A DNA stretch of 64,000 nt, taken from NCBI RefSeq assembly GCF_002855495.1, contig NZ_PKRO01000005.1, forward strand, positions 80,046 through 144,045. Reading direction: 5' to 3'. The position numbers and the translations under genes are program-made. The notes beneath the pieces are model-generated. The model was not told where the DNA came from and made no database searches. It was given only the letters and a program-made list of their open reading frames with translations. This DNA is from Porphyrobacter sp. TH134 (GTDB taxonomy: Bacteria; Pseudomonadota; Alphaproteobacteria; Sphingomonadales; Sphingomonadaceae). Below, piece after piece: positions 32,882 through 41,990 of the stretch. Each line of letters opens with the position of its first letter. Positions within the stretch are counted from its first letter, which is position 1.

Positions 32882-34744
32882 ATGAAACTTGCCGCCCCCT
32901 TGCTGCGCCCTTTCCTGAAAAGCGCAGCCGCTGCGATTGCCATTGCCGCTGCTGCGCCGCTTGCCGCGCAGGATGCCGCTGCGCCGGCCACCGCTGATGC
33001 CGCATTGACGCCTGAGGACGCGCGCGCCTGGATCGCCAAGGTTGAAGCCGATTTTGCGGCCTTCGGGGTGGAATATGCCCATGTCTCGTGGATCAATGCG
33101 ACTTACATCAATCACGATACCGATACGCTCGCGGCCAAATATGGCGCGGAATTGACGGTGAAGCAGGTTGGCTACGCAACCGAAGCTGCGCGCTATGCCC
33201 GCATCGCGGGGCTGGACGATGAGACCAAGCGCAAGCTCGATATGCTGCGCAACGGCATATCGCTGCCCGCGCCCTCGCGTCCCGGTGCGGCGCAGGAACT
33301 CAACGACATCGCCACGCGGCTTGGTTCTGCCTACGGGCGCGGCAAGGGCACGCTGAACGGCCAGCCGATCAACGGCAGCGACATCGAAGCCGAGATGGGC
33401 AATCTCGAACGCACGCCTGACGAATACAAGGAGATGTGGGCGAGCTGGCACGACAATGTCGGCGCGCCGATGCGGGAGGATTACACCCGCATGACCGCGC
33501 TCGCCAATGAAGGCGCCAAGGAATTGGGCTTTGCCGATTTCGGCGCAATGTGGCGTTCGGGCTATGACATGCCGCCCGAACAATTCGCCGCCGAAACGGA
33601 GCGGATGTGGCAGGAGGTGAAGCCGCTGTATGTGGCGCTCCACACCTATGTCCGGGGCAAGCTGAACGACAAATATGGCGACGCCGTCCAGCCGCGCACC
33701 GGCCCGATCCGCGCCGATCTGCTCGGCAATATGTGGGCGCAGGAATGGGGCAATATCTATCCGCTGGTCGCGCCTGCGGGCGCGGGCGACATCGGCTATG
33801 ACCTGACCGATCTGATCGCCAAGAAAGGTCTCGACGCGGTCGGCATGACCAAGGTGGGCGAACAGTTTTTCTCCTCGCTGGGCTTTGATCCGCTGCCCGC
33901 AACCTTCTGGGAGCGTAGCCAGTTCACCAAACCCGCTGACCGCGAAGTGGTGTGCCATGCCTCTGCCTGGAACCTCGACAATGTCGATGATCTGCGCATC
34001 AAGATGTGCATCAAGGAGAACGCCGATGATTTCGTGGTGATCCACCACGAGCTTGGCCACAACTACTACCAGCGCGCCTATAACAAGCAGGATCTGCTCC
34101 ATCTGAACGGCGCGAATGACGGTTTCCACGAGGCTATCGGGGATATGATCGCGCTGTCGATCACGCCCGAATACCTCGTGCAGATCGACATGCTGCCCAA
34201 GGAACAGGTGCCCAGCGCCGACAAGGATATCGGCCTGCTGCTGCGTCAGGCGATGGACAAGGTCGCGTTCCTGCCCTTCGGCTTGCTGCTGGATCGCTAT
34301 CGCTGGGGGCTGTTCGACGGTTCGATCCCGGAAGCGGCCACCAACACCGGCTGGAACGCGCTGCGGCAAGAATATCAGGGCATTGTTCCCCCGGTCGAGC
34401 GTGATCCGGCGGGCTTTGATGCCGGCGCGAAGTATCATATTCCGGGCAATGTCAGCTACACTCGCTACTTCCTTGCGCGGCTGTTGCAGTTCCAGTTCTA
34501 CAAGGCGGCCTGCGACACCGCGGGATGGAAGGGGCCGCTTCATCGTTGCTCGTTCTACGGCAACAAGGATGTCGGCACGAAGCTGAACGCGATGCTGGAA
34601 ATGGGCGCGTCCAAGCCCTGGCCCGACGCGCTGGAAACCTTCACCGGGACCCGGCAGATGAACGGCACGGCGATGGTCGAGTATTTCGCTCCGCTGATGA
34701 AGTGGCTTGAGAAACAGAACAAGGGCGAGAAGGCAGGCTGGTGA
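32882..34744 (+). CDS. M2 family zinc metallopeptidase (ACE-like)
   Basis: A 620-residue secreted peptidyl-dipeptidase-type enzyme homologous to angiotensin-converting enzyme. It has a signal peptide (AAPLAAQDAAAPA), the zinc motif HHELGHNYY with the downstream glutamate in NDGFHEAIGDM, and the usual M2 architecture of a single catalytic domain. It removes C-terminal dipeptides from oligopeptides. Together with the nearby DPP IV it suggests extracytoplasmic peptide use. A poor 63-bp gap with no promoter-like element precedes it. Confidence 0.94.
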   Translation: MKLAAPLLRPFLKSAAAAIAIAAAAPLAAQDAAAPATADAALTPEDARAWIAKVEADFAAFGVEYAHVSWINATYINHDTDTLAAKYGAELTVKQVGYATEAARYARIAGLDDETKRKLDMLRNGISLPAPSRPGAAQELNDIATRLGSAYGRGKGTLNGQPINGSDIEAEMGNLERTPDEYKEMWASWHDNVGAPMREDYTRMTALANEGAKELGFADFGAMWRSGYDMPPEQFAAETERMWQEVKPLYVALHTYVRGKLNDKYGDAVQPRTGPIRADLLGNMWAQEWGNIYPLVAPAGAGDIGYDLTDLIAKKGLDAVGMTKVGEQFFSSLGFDPLPATFWERSQFTKPADREVVCHASAWNLDNVDDLRIKMCIKENADDFVVIHHELGHNYYQRAYNKQDLLHLNGANDGFHEAIGDMIALSITPEYLVQIDMLPKEQVPSADKDIGLLLRQAMDKVAFLPFGLLLDRYRWGLFDGSIPEAATNTGWNALRQEYQGIVPPVERDPAGFDAGAKYHIPGNVSYTRYFLARLLQFQFYKAACDTAGWKGPLHRCSFYGNKDVGTKLNAMLEMGASKPWPDALETFTGTRQMNGTAMVEYFAPLMKWLEKQNKGEKAGW

Positions 34745-34867
34745 TGCAGGCGGGGGGAAGGAGAGTGCATTTTGCACCTTCCTTTTCCCGGCGCGCAGCC
34801 AAGAGGCTTGCCTGCGATGCCCTTGTCCGCTTACGAGGGGCCGTCCTTGTGAGGAGAGGGTAGCGTC

Positions 34868-35437
34868 ATGAAAAAGCGCCGCAATTCGGCAATGTGCATT
34901 GCTCTGGTAGGGGCGTCGTTGACCATCGGCGCTGGCCTTTCACCGCCGCTTCACGCGCAGGACCAGCCCCTGTCGTTGGTCAAGGCGACCGATGCGCGCG
35001 GCGTGCTCGCAGTGCTCGAACAGGCGGGCTATGATGCTAAGCTTAAGCCGCGGAAAGATGAGGATAGCGAGACCGCGATCGAGGTCACAACGCGCGATGG
35101 CGATGTCTCGGTCCAGTTCACTGACTGTCAGGATGCTGTGCCGGATTTTTGCGAGACACTGGTGTTTTCGACCAGCTGGAACCGGAAGGCTCCGATGCCT
35201 GATAGCGCGATTGCCGAGGCCAATAAAAAATTCAAGTATGTCTCTGTCTGGCGCGACGAGAATGGCGATCCGGTGATGCAATGGGCAATTTTGACGCGCG
35301 ACTTTGGTATCGCGCCCGCGCTATTCCTCAATGCTCTTCAACGCTATCTCGATATCGTCCGCGATTACGATGAGGTCGCGTTCGAAGGGGATGAGGAGCC
35401 CGCGGAAATGGCCGAAGATGCGTCTCCCACGCCCTGA
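34868..35437 (+). CDS. YbjN-domain secreted protein
   Basis: A 189-residue protein with a signal peptide (LTIGAGLSPPLHAQD), then a YbjN-type domain (about residues 40-165): conserved VLEQAGYDAKL, VQFTDC, WNRKAP and YVSVWRDENGDPVMQW. YbjN family proteins are linked to stress and motility control in enterobacteria, but their activity is unknown. The C-terminus is acidic. AGGAGAGGG precedes the ATG. Confidence 0.8.
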   Translation: MKKRRNSAMCIALVGASLTIGAGLSPPLHAQDQPLSLVKATDARGVLAVLEQAGYDAKLKPRKDEDSETAIEVTTRDGDVSVQFTDCQDAVPDFCETLVFSTSWNRKAPMPDSAIAEANKKFKYVSVWRDENGDPVMQWAILTRDFGIAPALFLNALQRYLDIVRDYDEVAFEGDEEPAEMAEDASPTP

Positions 35438-35497
35438 ACAAGACCCCGCCCAAAGCGGCACGGAGGCTGAAGCCTGCGTGATGGTGGCACGCCAGCC

Positions 35498-35953
35498 TTG
35501 AAGCCCGTCAGGTCGCAAATTGTGGTCGGCTGGCGCGAACTCGTCAGCTTGCCCGAACTCGGCCTTGAGCGCATCCCCGCCAAGATCGACACCGGCGCGC
35601 GCACGTCTTCGCTCCATGCCCATGTGCTTGAGGATTTTGAGCGCAATGGCGAACGGTTCGTGCGCTTTGCTGTGGACTGGGGCGGGGTGCGCCATGCCTG
35701 CGAGGCCGTGCATGTCGATGTGCGCGGCATCACCAGCAGCAACGGCGACCAGCAGACCCGCTTTGTCATAAAGACGCCGCTCTCCATCGGTAATCTCACC
35801 TTCCGGGCGGAAATCAGCCTGGCGGATCGGTCTCAGATGCAATTCCCGATGCTGATCGGGCGTACGGCGCTGCGGCGGCGGATGGTGGTGGATAGCGGCC
35901 ATTCGTGGCTGCAATCGCCTGCGAATGCGGATATGGGGCCGGGCCGCCGGTAA
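35498..35953 (+). CDS. rimB: RimB-type retropepsin-like zinc protease family protein
   Basis: A 151-residue protein of the RimB/ATP-dependent Zn protease (DUF785) family, with a retropepsin-like active-site motif KIDTGARTSS and the second strand MLIGRTALRRRMVVD. In pseudomonads RimB trims the poly-glutamate tails that RimK adds to ribosomal protein S6. It lies 24 bp before rimK. The TTG at 35498 is the only sensible start and has no clear ribosome-binding site; a stop lies not far upstream. Confidence 0.83.
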   Translation: MKPVRSQIVVGWRELVSLPELGLERIPAKIDTGARTSSLHAHVLEDFERNGERFVRFAVDWGGVRHACEAVHVDVRGITSSNGDQQTRFVIKTPLSIGNLTFRAEISLADRSQMQFPMLIGRTALRRRMVVDSGHSWLQSPANADMGPGRR

Positions 35954-35977
35954 AGCGCCGGTCTTGAAAGGGTCTCC

Positions 35978-36883
35978 ATGAAAATCGCGATGCTGGCGCG
36001 CAACGCCAACCTCTATTCGCACCAGCGGCTGAAAGAGGCTGCCGAGGCGCGCGGCCACACGCTCGACATTCTCAACACGTTGCGCTGCACGGTGCATATC
36101 GCCAGCCACCGGCCTGAGGTGTTCTACAATGGCGCGCCGATTGCCGCCTATGACGCGGTGATCCCGCGCATCGGCGCCTCGATCACCAATTATGGCCTTG
36201 CGATCCTGCGCCAGTTCGAAATGCGCGGGATCTGGTCGCTCAATGAAAGTGTCGCCATCGGCCGCAGCCGCGACAAGTTGCGGAGCCTTCAGATCCTCGC
36301 CAAGCACGGGCTGGGCCTGCCGCTGACGGCTTATGCCAATGATCCCAAGCAGGCAGAAGAGATCATCAAGGCGGTCAAGGGCCCCCCGGTCGTCATCAAA
36401 CTGATCGAAGGGACGCAAGGCATCGGCGTGGTGCTGGCCGAGACGATGAGCAGCGCCAAATCGGTGATCGAGGCCTTCCGCGGGGCCAACGTCAACATTC
36501 TGGTGCAGGAATTCATCAAGGAAGCCGGCGGGACGGATATCCGCGCGCTGGTCGTGGGCGGCAAGGTGGTCGCCGCGATGAAGCGCACCGGCGCGCCCGA
36601 TGAATTCCGTTCGAACCTGCACCGCGGCGGCAGCGCGCAGGTAATCAAGATCACCCCCGAAGAACGCTCAACCGCTGTGCGCGCGGCCAAGCGCATGGGG
36701 TTGAACGTGTGCGGGGTGGATATGCTGCGCAGCAATCACGGCCCCGTCATCATGGAGGTCAATTCCTCCCCCGGCCTTGAGGGTATCGAAAGCGCAACCG
36801 GCAAGGATATTGCCGGGCAGATCATCGATTTCATCGTGGCCAATGCCAAGGGCGGGGCGACCAAGACCAAGGGGCGGGGGTAG
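35978..36883 (+). CDS. rimK: Ribosomal protein S6--L-glutamate ligase RimK
   Basis: RimK is an ATP-grasp ligase that adds glutamates to the C-terminus of S6. The 301-residue protein has the three ATP-grasp regions: [33 protein letters not shown] and [24 protein letters not shown] (metal-binding Glu/Asn). GGGTCTCC-type sequence precedes the ATG. It follows rimB, and rpsF (its expected substrate) is encoded 2.4 kb away on the other strand. Confidence 0.93.
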   Translation: MKIAMLARNANLYSHQRLKEAAEARGHTLDILNTLRCTVHIASHRPEVFYNGAPIAAYDAVIPRIGASITNYGLAILRQFEMRGIWSLNESVAIGRSRDKLRSLQILAKHGLGLPLTAYANDPKQAEEIIKAVKGPPVVIKLIEGTQGIGVVLAETMSSAKSVIEAFRGANVNILVQEFIKEAGGTDIRALVVGGKVVAAMKRTGAPDEFRSNLHRGGSAQVIKITPEERSTAVRAAKRMGLNVCGVDMLRSNHGPVIMEVNSSPGLEGIESATGKDIAGQIIDFIVANAKGGATKTKGRG

Positions 36884-36901
36884 GGCCGCCTTGACGGCGC
36901 C

Positions 36902-38338
36902 CTACCGAAATGGCGGCTCGTTGAATGCGCGCAGTTTCCGCGAGTGCAACCGGTCGCCCTCATCCCGCAGCCGTGCCACGGCAACAATCCCCATCTGCAA
37001 GTGCGCCGCGATGGCTTCCTCGTAGAACTTGTTGGCTTGGCCCGGCAGCTTGATCTCGCCGTGCAGCGGCTTGTCCGACACGCACAGCAGCGTGCCGTAG
37101 GGCACGCGGAAGCGATAGCCCTGCGTTGCAATCGTGGCGCTTTCCATGTCGATGGCGATCGCACGGCTCTGCGAGAAGCGCTTGGCTGACGAGGAGTAGC
37201 GCAGTTCCCAGTTGCGATCATCGGTGGTGACAACCGTTCCGGTGCGCATCCGCTGTTTCAGGTTGGCACCTTGGACGCCGCTGACTTCCTCGGCCGCCAG
37301 CGCCATCGCCTGCTGCACTTCGGCAATTGGCGGGATCGGCACTTCGGGCGGCAGCACGCAGTCCAGCACATGATCGTCGCGCAGATAGGCGTGGGCCAGC
37401 ACGAAATCGCCGATCTTCTGGGTCGAGCGCAGACCGCCGCAATGGCCGATCATCAGCCAGGCGTGCGGGCGCAGCACCGCGAGGTGATCGCAGATCGTCT
37501 TGGCATTGGACGGGCCGACGCCGATATTGACCAGCGTAATACCGCGCCCGTCCTCGCGGATCAGGTGATAGGCCGGCATCTGGTGACGGCGCCACGCGGT
37601 GTCGTTCAGCTGGTCCTGCGCGTGGGTGGTCGGCTCGCGGATATCCAGCCCTGCCGCGCCGGTCAGCGCGACATAGCCATCCCTGCCGATCTGGGCCGCG
37701 CCCCAGTTCACGAATTCATCGACATAGCGGTGATAGTTCGTGAACAGGATGAAGTCCTGAAAATCGCTGACCTCGCTGCCGGTGTAGTGCTTCAGCCGGG
37801 CGAGCGAATAATCGGTGCGAAGTCCATCGAACAGGGACAGCGGAATATCACTGGCGGCATCGATCTCGATCCCATCGGCCAGTTCATCACCGATCAGCGC
37901 AAGGTCGGTCGACGGGAAATGCGCCGCGATATCCTGCGGCGAGATGCCCACCATGGCTGCCCCTGCCTCGCCATCGAGCACGTAGGGAAAGGGGATTTCC
38001 TGCGAAGAGCGCGAGACGGAAACCTCTATTTCATATTCATCGGCAATCAGTTGCAGCTGTTCCGTGAGGTATTGTGCGAAGCGATCGGGGCGCGTGACGG
38101 TGGTGGTATAGGTGCCCGGCATTTCCAGCCGTCCAAACGCCCGGCTGCGGTCGCGCGGGGCGCCGACACCGGCATAACGCAAGGTGATTTGCGGATAAGC
38201 GTAGCTGCCATCGGTGCGCTTTGTGGGGAGGGGAAGCGTACCGTCGCGCCCAAAGGCGATAACATCATCGCGCAAGCACCGGACGGCGTCGTCATAATGC
38301 TGCTGCAACTGGGCGAGGATAGTCGGGATGTCGATCAT
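36902..38338 (-). CDS. amn: AMP nucleosidase
   Basis: Amn hydrolyses AMP to adenine and ribose-5-phosphate. The 478-residue protein has an N-terminal AMN_N domain and a C-terminal nucleoside-phosphorylase-like domain with GITLVNIGVGPSNAKTICDHLAV, GHCGGLRSTQKIGDFVLA and AIDMESATIATQGYRFRVPYGTLLC. Length and motifs match the E. coli enzyme. It lies tail-to-tail with rimK (18 bp) and downstream of the rplI terminator. Confidence 0.95.
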   Translation of the reverse strand: MIDIPTILAQLQQHYDDAVRCLRDDVIAFGRDGTLPLPTKRTDGSYAYPQITLRYAGVGAPRDRSRAFGRLEMPGTYTTTVTRPDRFAQYLTEQLQLIADEYEIEVSVSRSSQEIPFPYVLDGEAGAAMVGISPQDIAAHFPSTDLALIGDELADGIEIDAASDIPLSLFDGLRTDYSLARLKHYTGSEVSDFQDFILFTNYHRYVDEFVNWGAAQIGRDGYVALTGAAGLDIREPTTHAQDQLNDTAWRRHQMPAYHLIREDGRGITLVNIGVGPSNAKTICDHLAVLRPHAWLMIGHCGGLRSTQKIGDFVLAHAYLRDDHVLDCVLPPEVPIPPIAEVQQAMALAAEEVSGVQGANLKQRMRTGTVVTTDDRNWELRYSSSAKRFSQSRAIAIDMESATIATQGYRFRVPYGTLLCVSDKPLHGEIKLPGQANKFYEEAIAAHLQMGIVAVARLRDEGDRLHSRKLRAFNEPPFR

Positions 38339-38406
38339 GGCAGGTATGCTGCTCCTTTCTTGTTATTGTTCCGCGACAGCGCCGCCAGTGGCAAGGCCCT
38401 GTTTAC

Positions 38407-38446
38407 AAAAAGGGCGCGGAAGTCTCTCGACCCCCGCGCCCTTTTT
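38407..38446 (-). terminator. Terminator after rplI
   Basis: Stem AAAAAGGGCGCGG / CCGCGCCCTTTTT, symmetric with A- and T-runs at both ends. It lies 40 bp after the rplI stop and closes the rpsF-rpsR-rplI operon on the minus strand. Confidence 0.87.
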
Positions 38447-38485
38447 ACGGTGCATCTGCGCCCTGTCAGTCGGGCTGCAACAAGC

Positions 38486-39088
38486 TTAGTCGTCGTCGCC
38501 GTCGAACAGTTCGGCCGGCATTTCACCCGGCTCAAGGCCCGTGTCGATGCGGGTGGCATCGGCCTGTTCCTCGATCTCGCGCTGTTCGTCGTCGAACATC
38601 GCCTTCAGCACGTCGACGCCTTCGCTCTGGAGCTTGGCTTCGTCGTCCGAACGGGCAACATTGGCCTTCACAGTGACGCGCACTTCGGGGTGCAGGGCAA
38701 CGGTGACATCGTGCATGCCGATGTTCTTGATCGGCGCGCCGAGAATGACCATGCGCTTGTCAACGTGGTGGCCCTGTTCAGCCAGGCCCGACACGATGTC
38801 GCGCACGCTGACCGAACCATAAAGCTGACCGGCGTTCGAAGCGGCGCGGATCAGCACCACCTGTGCGCCCGCAACCTTTTCACCCTGCGCTTCGGCAGCG
38901 GCACGGCGTTCGGCGTTTTCGGTGACCAGACGCTCACGGTTGGCGTCAAACACCTTCCGGTTGGCGTCATTGGCACGCAGGGCCTTCTTCTGCGGCAGCA
39001 GGAAGTTGCGCGCGTAGCCATCCTTCACAGTGACGACGTCACCGATCGAACCGAGCTTCTCGATGCGTTCCAGGAGAATGATTTGCAT
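38486..39088 (-). CDS. rplI: 50S ribosomal protein L9
   Basis: L9 is a two-domain protein joined by a long helix. The 200-residue product has the N-terminal domain [31 protein letters not shown] start (short form of the motif seen), the KKALRAND stretch, and the C-terminal domain [17 protein letters not shown]. It carries a roughly 45-residue acidic extension ([14 protein letters not shown]...), longer than E. coli L9 (149). Acidic tails are common in this order. It lies 12 bp after rpsR. Confidence 0.95.
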   Translation of the reverse strand: MQIILLERIEKLGSIGDVVTVKDGYARNFLLPQKKALRANDANRKVFDANRERLVTENAERRAAAEAQGEKVAGAQVVLIRAASNAGQLYGSVSVRDIVSGLAEQGHHVDKRMVILGAPIKNIGMHDVTVALHPEVRVTVKANVARSDDEAKLQSEGVDVLKAMFDDEQREIEEQADATRIDTGLEPGEMPAELFDGDDD

Positions 39089-39100
39089 GGGTTCGTCCTC

Positions 39101-39325
39101 CTACTTCACGATGAACGGCAGCAGGCCGATCTGGCGGGCGCGCTTGATCGCCTGGGCCAGTTCGCGCTGCTTCTTCGCCGAAACGGCGGTGATGCGCGAA
39201 GGCACGATCTTGCCACGCTCGGACATGAAGCCCTGCAGCAGGCGCACGTCCTTGTAATCGATCTTGGGGGCATCCTTGGCCGCGAACGGGCAGGACTTGC
39301 GGCGGCGGAAAAACGGGCGGGCCAT
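39101..39325 (-). CDS. rpsR: 30S ribosomal protein S18
   Basis: A 74-residue S18 with the conserved [19 protein letters not shown] region (about residues 22-41), [22 protein letters not shown] and an N-terminal FRRRKSCPF segment. It pairs with S6 on the 30S platform. Its first base is shared with the rpsF stop. Confidence 0.96.
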   Translation of the reverse strand: MARPFFRRRKSCPFAAKDAPKIDYKDVRLLQGFMSERGKIVPSRITAVSAKKQRELAQAIKRARQIGLLPFIVK

Positions 39326-39690
39326 CAGTCGCGCTCCTCACGTGCGTCGCGACGCTTACGCTCGCGCTCGTTCTTGCGCATCATTACGCTCGGGCCTTCT
39401 TCGTGGGCGTCCACGCGGATGGTCATGTAACGAATGATGTCTTCGTTGATACGGGTCTGACGCTCAAGCTCAGCAACGACCGAGCCGGGGGCTTCGATGT
39501 TGAGGAGCACGAAATGCGCCTTGCGGTTGCGCTCGATCTTGTAGGCGAGCGACTTCAGGCCCCAGGTCTCGGTCTTGGTGACCTTGCCCTTGCCTGCTTC
39601 TACGATTTCGGTAGCTTGCGCCGCCAACGCGTCAACCTGAGCCTGGCTCAGATCCTGACGCGCGAGAAAGACGTGCTCATACAGAGCCAT
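39325..39690 (-). CDS. rpsF: 30S ribosomal protein S6
   Basis: A 121-residue S6 with the ferredoxin-like fold: [35 protein letters not shown] and [19 protein letters not shown]. The C-terminus is strongly basic then acidic ([13 protein letters not shown]). S6 is the RimK substrate; here it ends in Asp, not in the Glu-Glu of E. coli. The start ATG at 39690 is standard; a longer open frame upstream is not S6-like. Confidence 0.95.
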   Translation of the reverse strand: MALYEHVFLARQDLSQAQVDALAAQATEIVEAGKGKVTKTETWGLKSLAYKIERNRKAHFVLLNIEAPGSVVAELERQTRINEDIIRYMTIRVDAHEEGPSVMMRKNERERKRRDAREERD

Positions 39691-39915
39691 CTCGCGTCCT
39701 TTCACTTCCATGCCGATCGCTGGCTTGTCTGCGCGCTTTGCGCAGGGCCCCTCCGGCTTTCTTCCATACATCGCACAGGCGGTTCCCGTGCGAAGCGGCG
39801 GCCCTTACAGCTTTGGCGACGAATTGCAAGTCTTGCCGCGCGGGAACAGGACGGGCAGGCGCGATGTTCATATTTGAGGGATCACACCGGGCGTGATTCG
39901 CACAGGGGGTCAAAA

Positions 39916-40863
39916 ATGCCGTCAGGACTCGTTGCGCTACTGGATGACATTTCGGTCATTGCCAAAGCAGCGTCTGCTTCGATTGATGATGTGGCGGTTG
40001 CCGCCGGACGCGCCGGGACGAAAACGGCAGGCGTGGTGATTGACGATGCGGCCGTAACGCCAAGCTACGTCACCGGCCTGTCGCCAGCCCGCGAATTGCC
40101 GATCATCTGGAAGATCACCAAGGGCAGTCTCAAGAACAAGCTCGTGTTTTTGCTGCCGGCTGCGCTGCTGCTGTCCGAATTCCTGCCAGCGGCCATCGTC
40201 TGGCTGCTGCTGCTGGGCGGGTCGTTCCTTGCTTACGAGGGCGCGGAAAAGGTCATGGAAAAGCTCGGCTTCGGCAAGCACGGTGAGACGCTCGAAGATG
40301 AAATCACCGATCCGGTCGCTTTCGAGAACGAGCGCGTGGGCGGGGCGATCCGTACGGATTTCATCCTGTCGGCCGAAATCATGGCGATTGCGCTGGCCGA
40401 GGTTGCCACGGAATCGCTGGTGATGCGCGGGGCCGTGCTGGCGCTGGTGGCGGTGGCGGTCACTGTCGCGGTTTACGGCGCGGTCGGATTGATCGTGAAG
40501 CTCGACGATATCGGGCTCTATCTCACAAAGCAGGCCAACGCGGCCAAGCAGGCGTTCGGGCGGTTCTTGCTGCGCTTTGTGCCGAAGCTGCTGGTGACGC
40601 TTTCGATTGTGGGCACGGTGGCCATGCTGTGGGTCGGCGGGCATATCGTGGTCGACAGCTTGCACAAGCTGGGCTGGGACGGGCTCTATGACCCAATCCA
40701 TGCCGCCGAACACGCGGTCCACGAAATGACGGGCTCTGCCGGCGGTGTGCTCGGGTGGCTGACGGAAACGTCGCTTTCGGCGGTGGTCGGGCTGGTGCTG
40801 GGAAGCATCATCGCCTTTGTCCTGCACAAAGTGCTGGGTGTGGGCGAAGACAAGGCACACTAG
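39916..40863 (+). CDS. DUF808 (YedI-like) membrane protein
   Basis: A 315-residue inner-membrane protein with 4-5 hydrophobic segments: about residues 79-105, 169-195, 225-250 and 283-307. The DUF808 signature GLVALLDDISVIAKAASASID and GGAIRTDFILSAEIMAIALAEV is present. Its function is unknown in all species. It starts 225 bp from the divergent rpsF and is 10 bp upstream of a GST-like gene. Confidence 0.9.
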   Translation: MPSGLVALLDDISVIAKAASASIDDVAVAAGRAGTKTAGVVIDDAAVTPSYVTGLSPARELPIIWKITKGSLKNKLVFLLPAALLLSEFLPAAIVWLLLLGGSFLAYEGAEKVMEKLGFGKHGETLEDEITDPVAFENERVGGAIRTDFILSAEIMAIALAEVATESLVMRGAVLALVAVAVTVAVYGAVGLIVKLDDIGLYLTKQANAAKQAFGRFLLRFVPKLLVTLSIVGTVAMLWVGGHIVVDSLHKLGWDGLYDPIHAAEHAVHEMTGSAGGVLGWLTETSLSAVVGLVLGSIIAFVLHKVLGVGEDKAH

Positions 40864-40873
40864 GTCTGCCCCG

Positions 40874-41515
40874 ATGACCAGACCTGTCCTTTACACTTGC
40901 GCGGGGTCGCGCGGCCTTCGCGCGACCTGGGCGGCGGAAGAAGCCGGGGTCCAGATCGATCTCAACATCCTCCCGTTTCCACCGCGCTATCTCGCGCCGG
41001 AATACATGGCCCTGAACCCGCTCGGCACAGTTCCGCTGCTGCTGGACGGGGAAACCCGCCTGACGGAAAGCTGCGCTATCGCCCATTATCTGGCGACACG
41101 CGACGGCTTCACCGCGCTCGCCATCGCGCCGGGTGAGCCCGATTATGGCGCCTATCTCGACTACACCTACCACGCCGATGCCACGATCACCTTCCCGCAG
41201 ACGGTCTATATGCGCTTTGCGATCTTCGAGAAGGACAAGGGCCTGGCCGAGGCCGGGGTGGCCTATGCCAAGTGGTTCCACAAACGACTGGTGAAGGTGG
41301 AGCAGCGCCTGCAAAGCCGCGAGTTCCTGTGCGCGGACCGGTTCACTGTCGCCGACATCTGCGTCGGCTATGCGCTGATTCTGGCCCAGAATGTCGGGCT
41401 GGATGACGGCGTACCAGACAGCCTCAAGGCGTACCGCGCCCGGCTGACCGCGCGGCCCGCCTATCAGCGGGCATTCGCCAGAGAGGAAGCGGGGCGGGCC
41501 GCACTCGGGCAGTAA
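40874..41515 (+). CDS. Glutathione S-transferase family protein
   Basis: A 213-residue protein with an N-terminal thioredoxin-like domain (YTCAGSRGLRATWAAEEAG; ALNPLGTVPLLLDGETRLTESCAIAHYLA) and a C-terminal helical domain (FLCADRFTVADICVGYAL). The cysteine/serine near the N-terminus could activate glutathione. The specific reaction is unknown. It is cotranscribed with the DUF808 gene. Confidence 0.87.
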   Translation: MTRPVLYTCAGSRGLRATWAAEEAGVQIDLNILPFPPRYLAPEYMALNPLGTVPLLLDGETRLTESCAIAHYLATRDGFTALAIAPGEPDYGAYLDYTYHADATITFPQTVYMRFAIFEKDKGLAEAGVAYAKWFHKRLVKVEQRLQSREFLCADRFTVADICVGYALILAQNVGLDDGVPDSLKAYRARLTARPAYQRAFAREEAGRAALGQ

Positions 41516-41546
41516 GGCGCGGTGCGAAGGTGTGCGGGAGCCCGCG

Positions 41547-41888
41547 TCAGCGCTGGCTGCATTTCAGATCAATCGCCCGCCGCTCCAGCTGCGATGGCGC
41601 GCCGCGGAACCGTTCAAATTCCTCGTCGATACACGCCTGCCGCGATGTCCGCGTGTCGAGCGGCTTGACCGGCAGGATGTAGACAGTGCCATAGCCCGGC
41701 ACATTGATCGGCCGCACCTGCGCACGCGGATCAGGGTCGATGACCTCCAAGACATAGACCTGTCCGAGCCCCGGCACCTCGACCAGCCGCGGCTGCTGGC
41801 CCGTCGCCTGTGCGGCAAGCGGATGGGCCGCGTTAAACGCAACGCAAACGCACACGAGTGCAGCAGCCCAACGAGCGAAGCGAACCAT
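41547..41888 (-). CDS. Secreted hypothetical protein with duplicated motif
   Basis: A 113-residue protein with a signal peptide (AALVCVCVAFNAAHPLAAQA). The mature part contains two tandem similar segments, VPGLGQVYVLEV and VPGYGTVYILPV, about 22 residues apart, followed by a C-terminal region with two cysteines (RQACIDEE, DLKCSQR). No family was recognised. It converges with the GST-like gene. Confidence 0.6.
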   Translation of the reverse strand: MVRFARWAAALVCVCVAFNAAHPLAAQATGQQPRLVEVPGLGQVYVLEVIDPDPRAQVRPINVPGYGTVYILPVKPLDTRTSRQACIDEEFERFRGAPSQLERRAIDLKCSQR

Positions 41889-41990
41889 AGGCAAGACGCT
41901 GGAACCAAAGCGCTCCTGCGTCAAGCGGTATCAATATCCTCTGCGCGCCCAGCCAGACCGGCAGCGCAGCGCCCGCATCTGCCGGATCGA

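Noticed and set aside
32855..34777. Long minus-strand frame opposite the M2 peptidase
   Set aside because: It is antisense to a gene with intact zinc motif and signal peptide; no recognisable domains.
37271..39430. Long plus-strand frame covering amn and rplI
   Set aside because: It spans two real minus-strand genes and a terminator; its translation is a codon-bias shadow.
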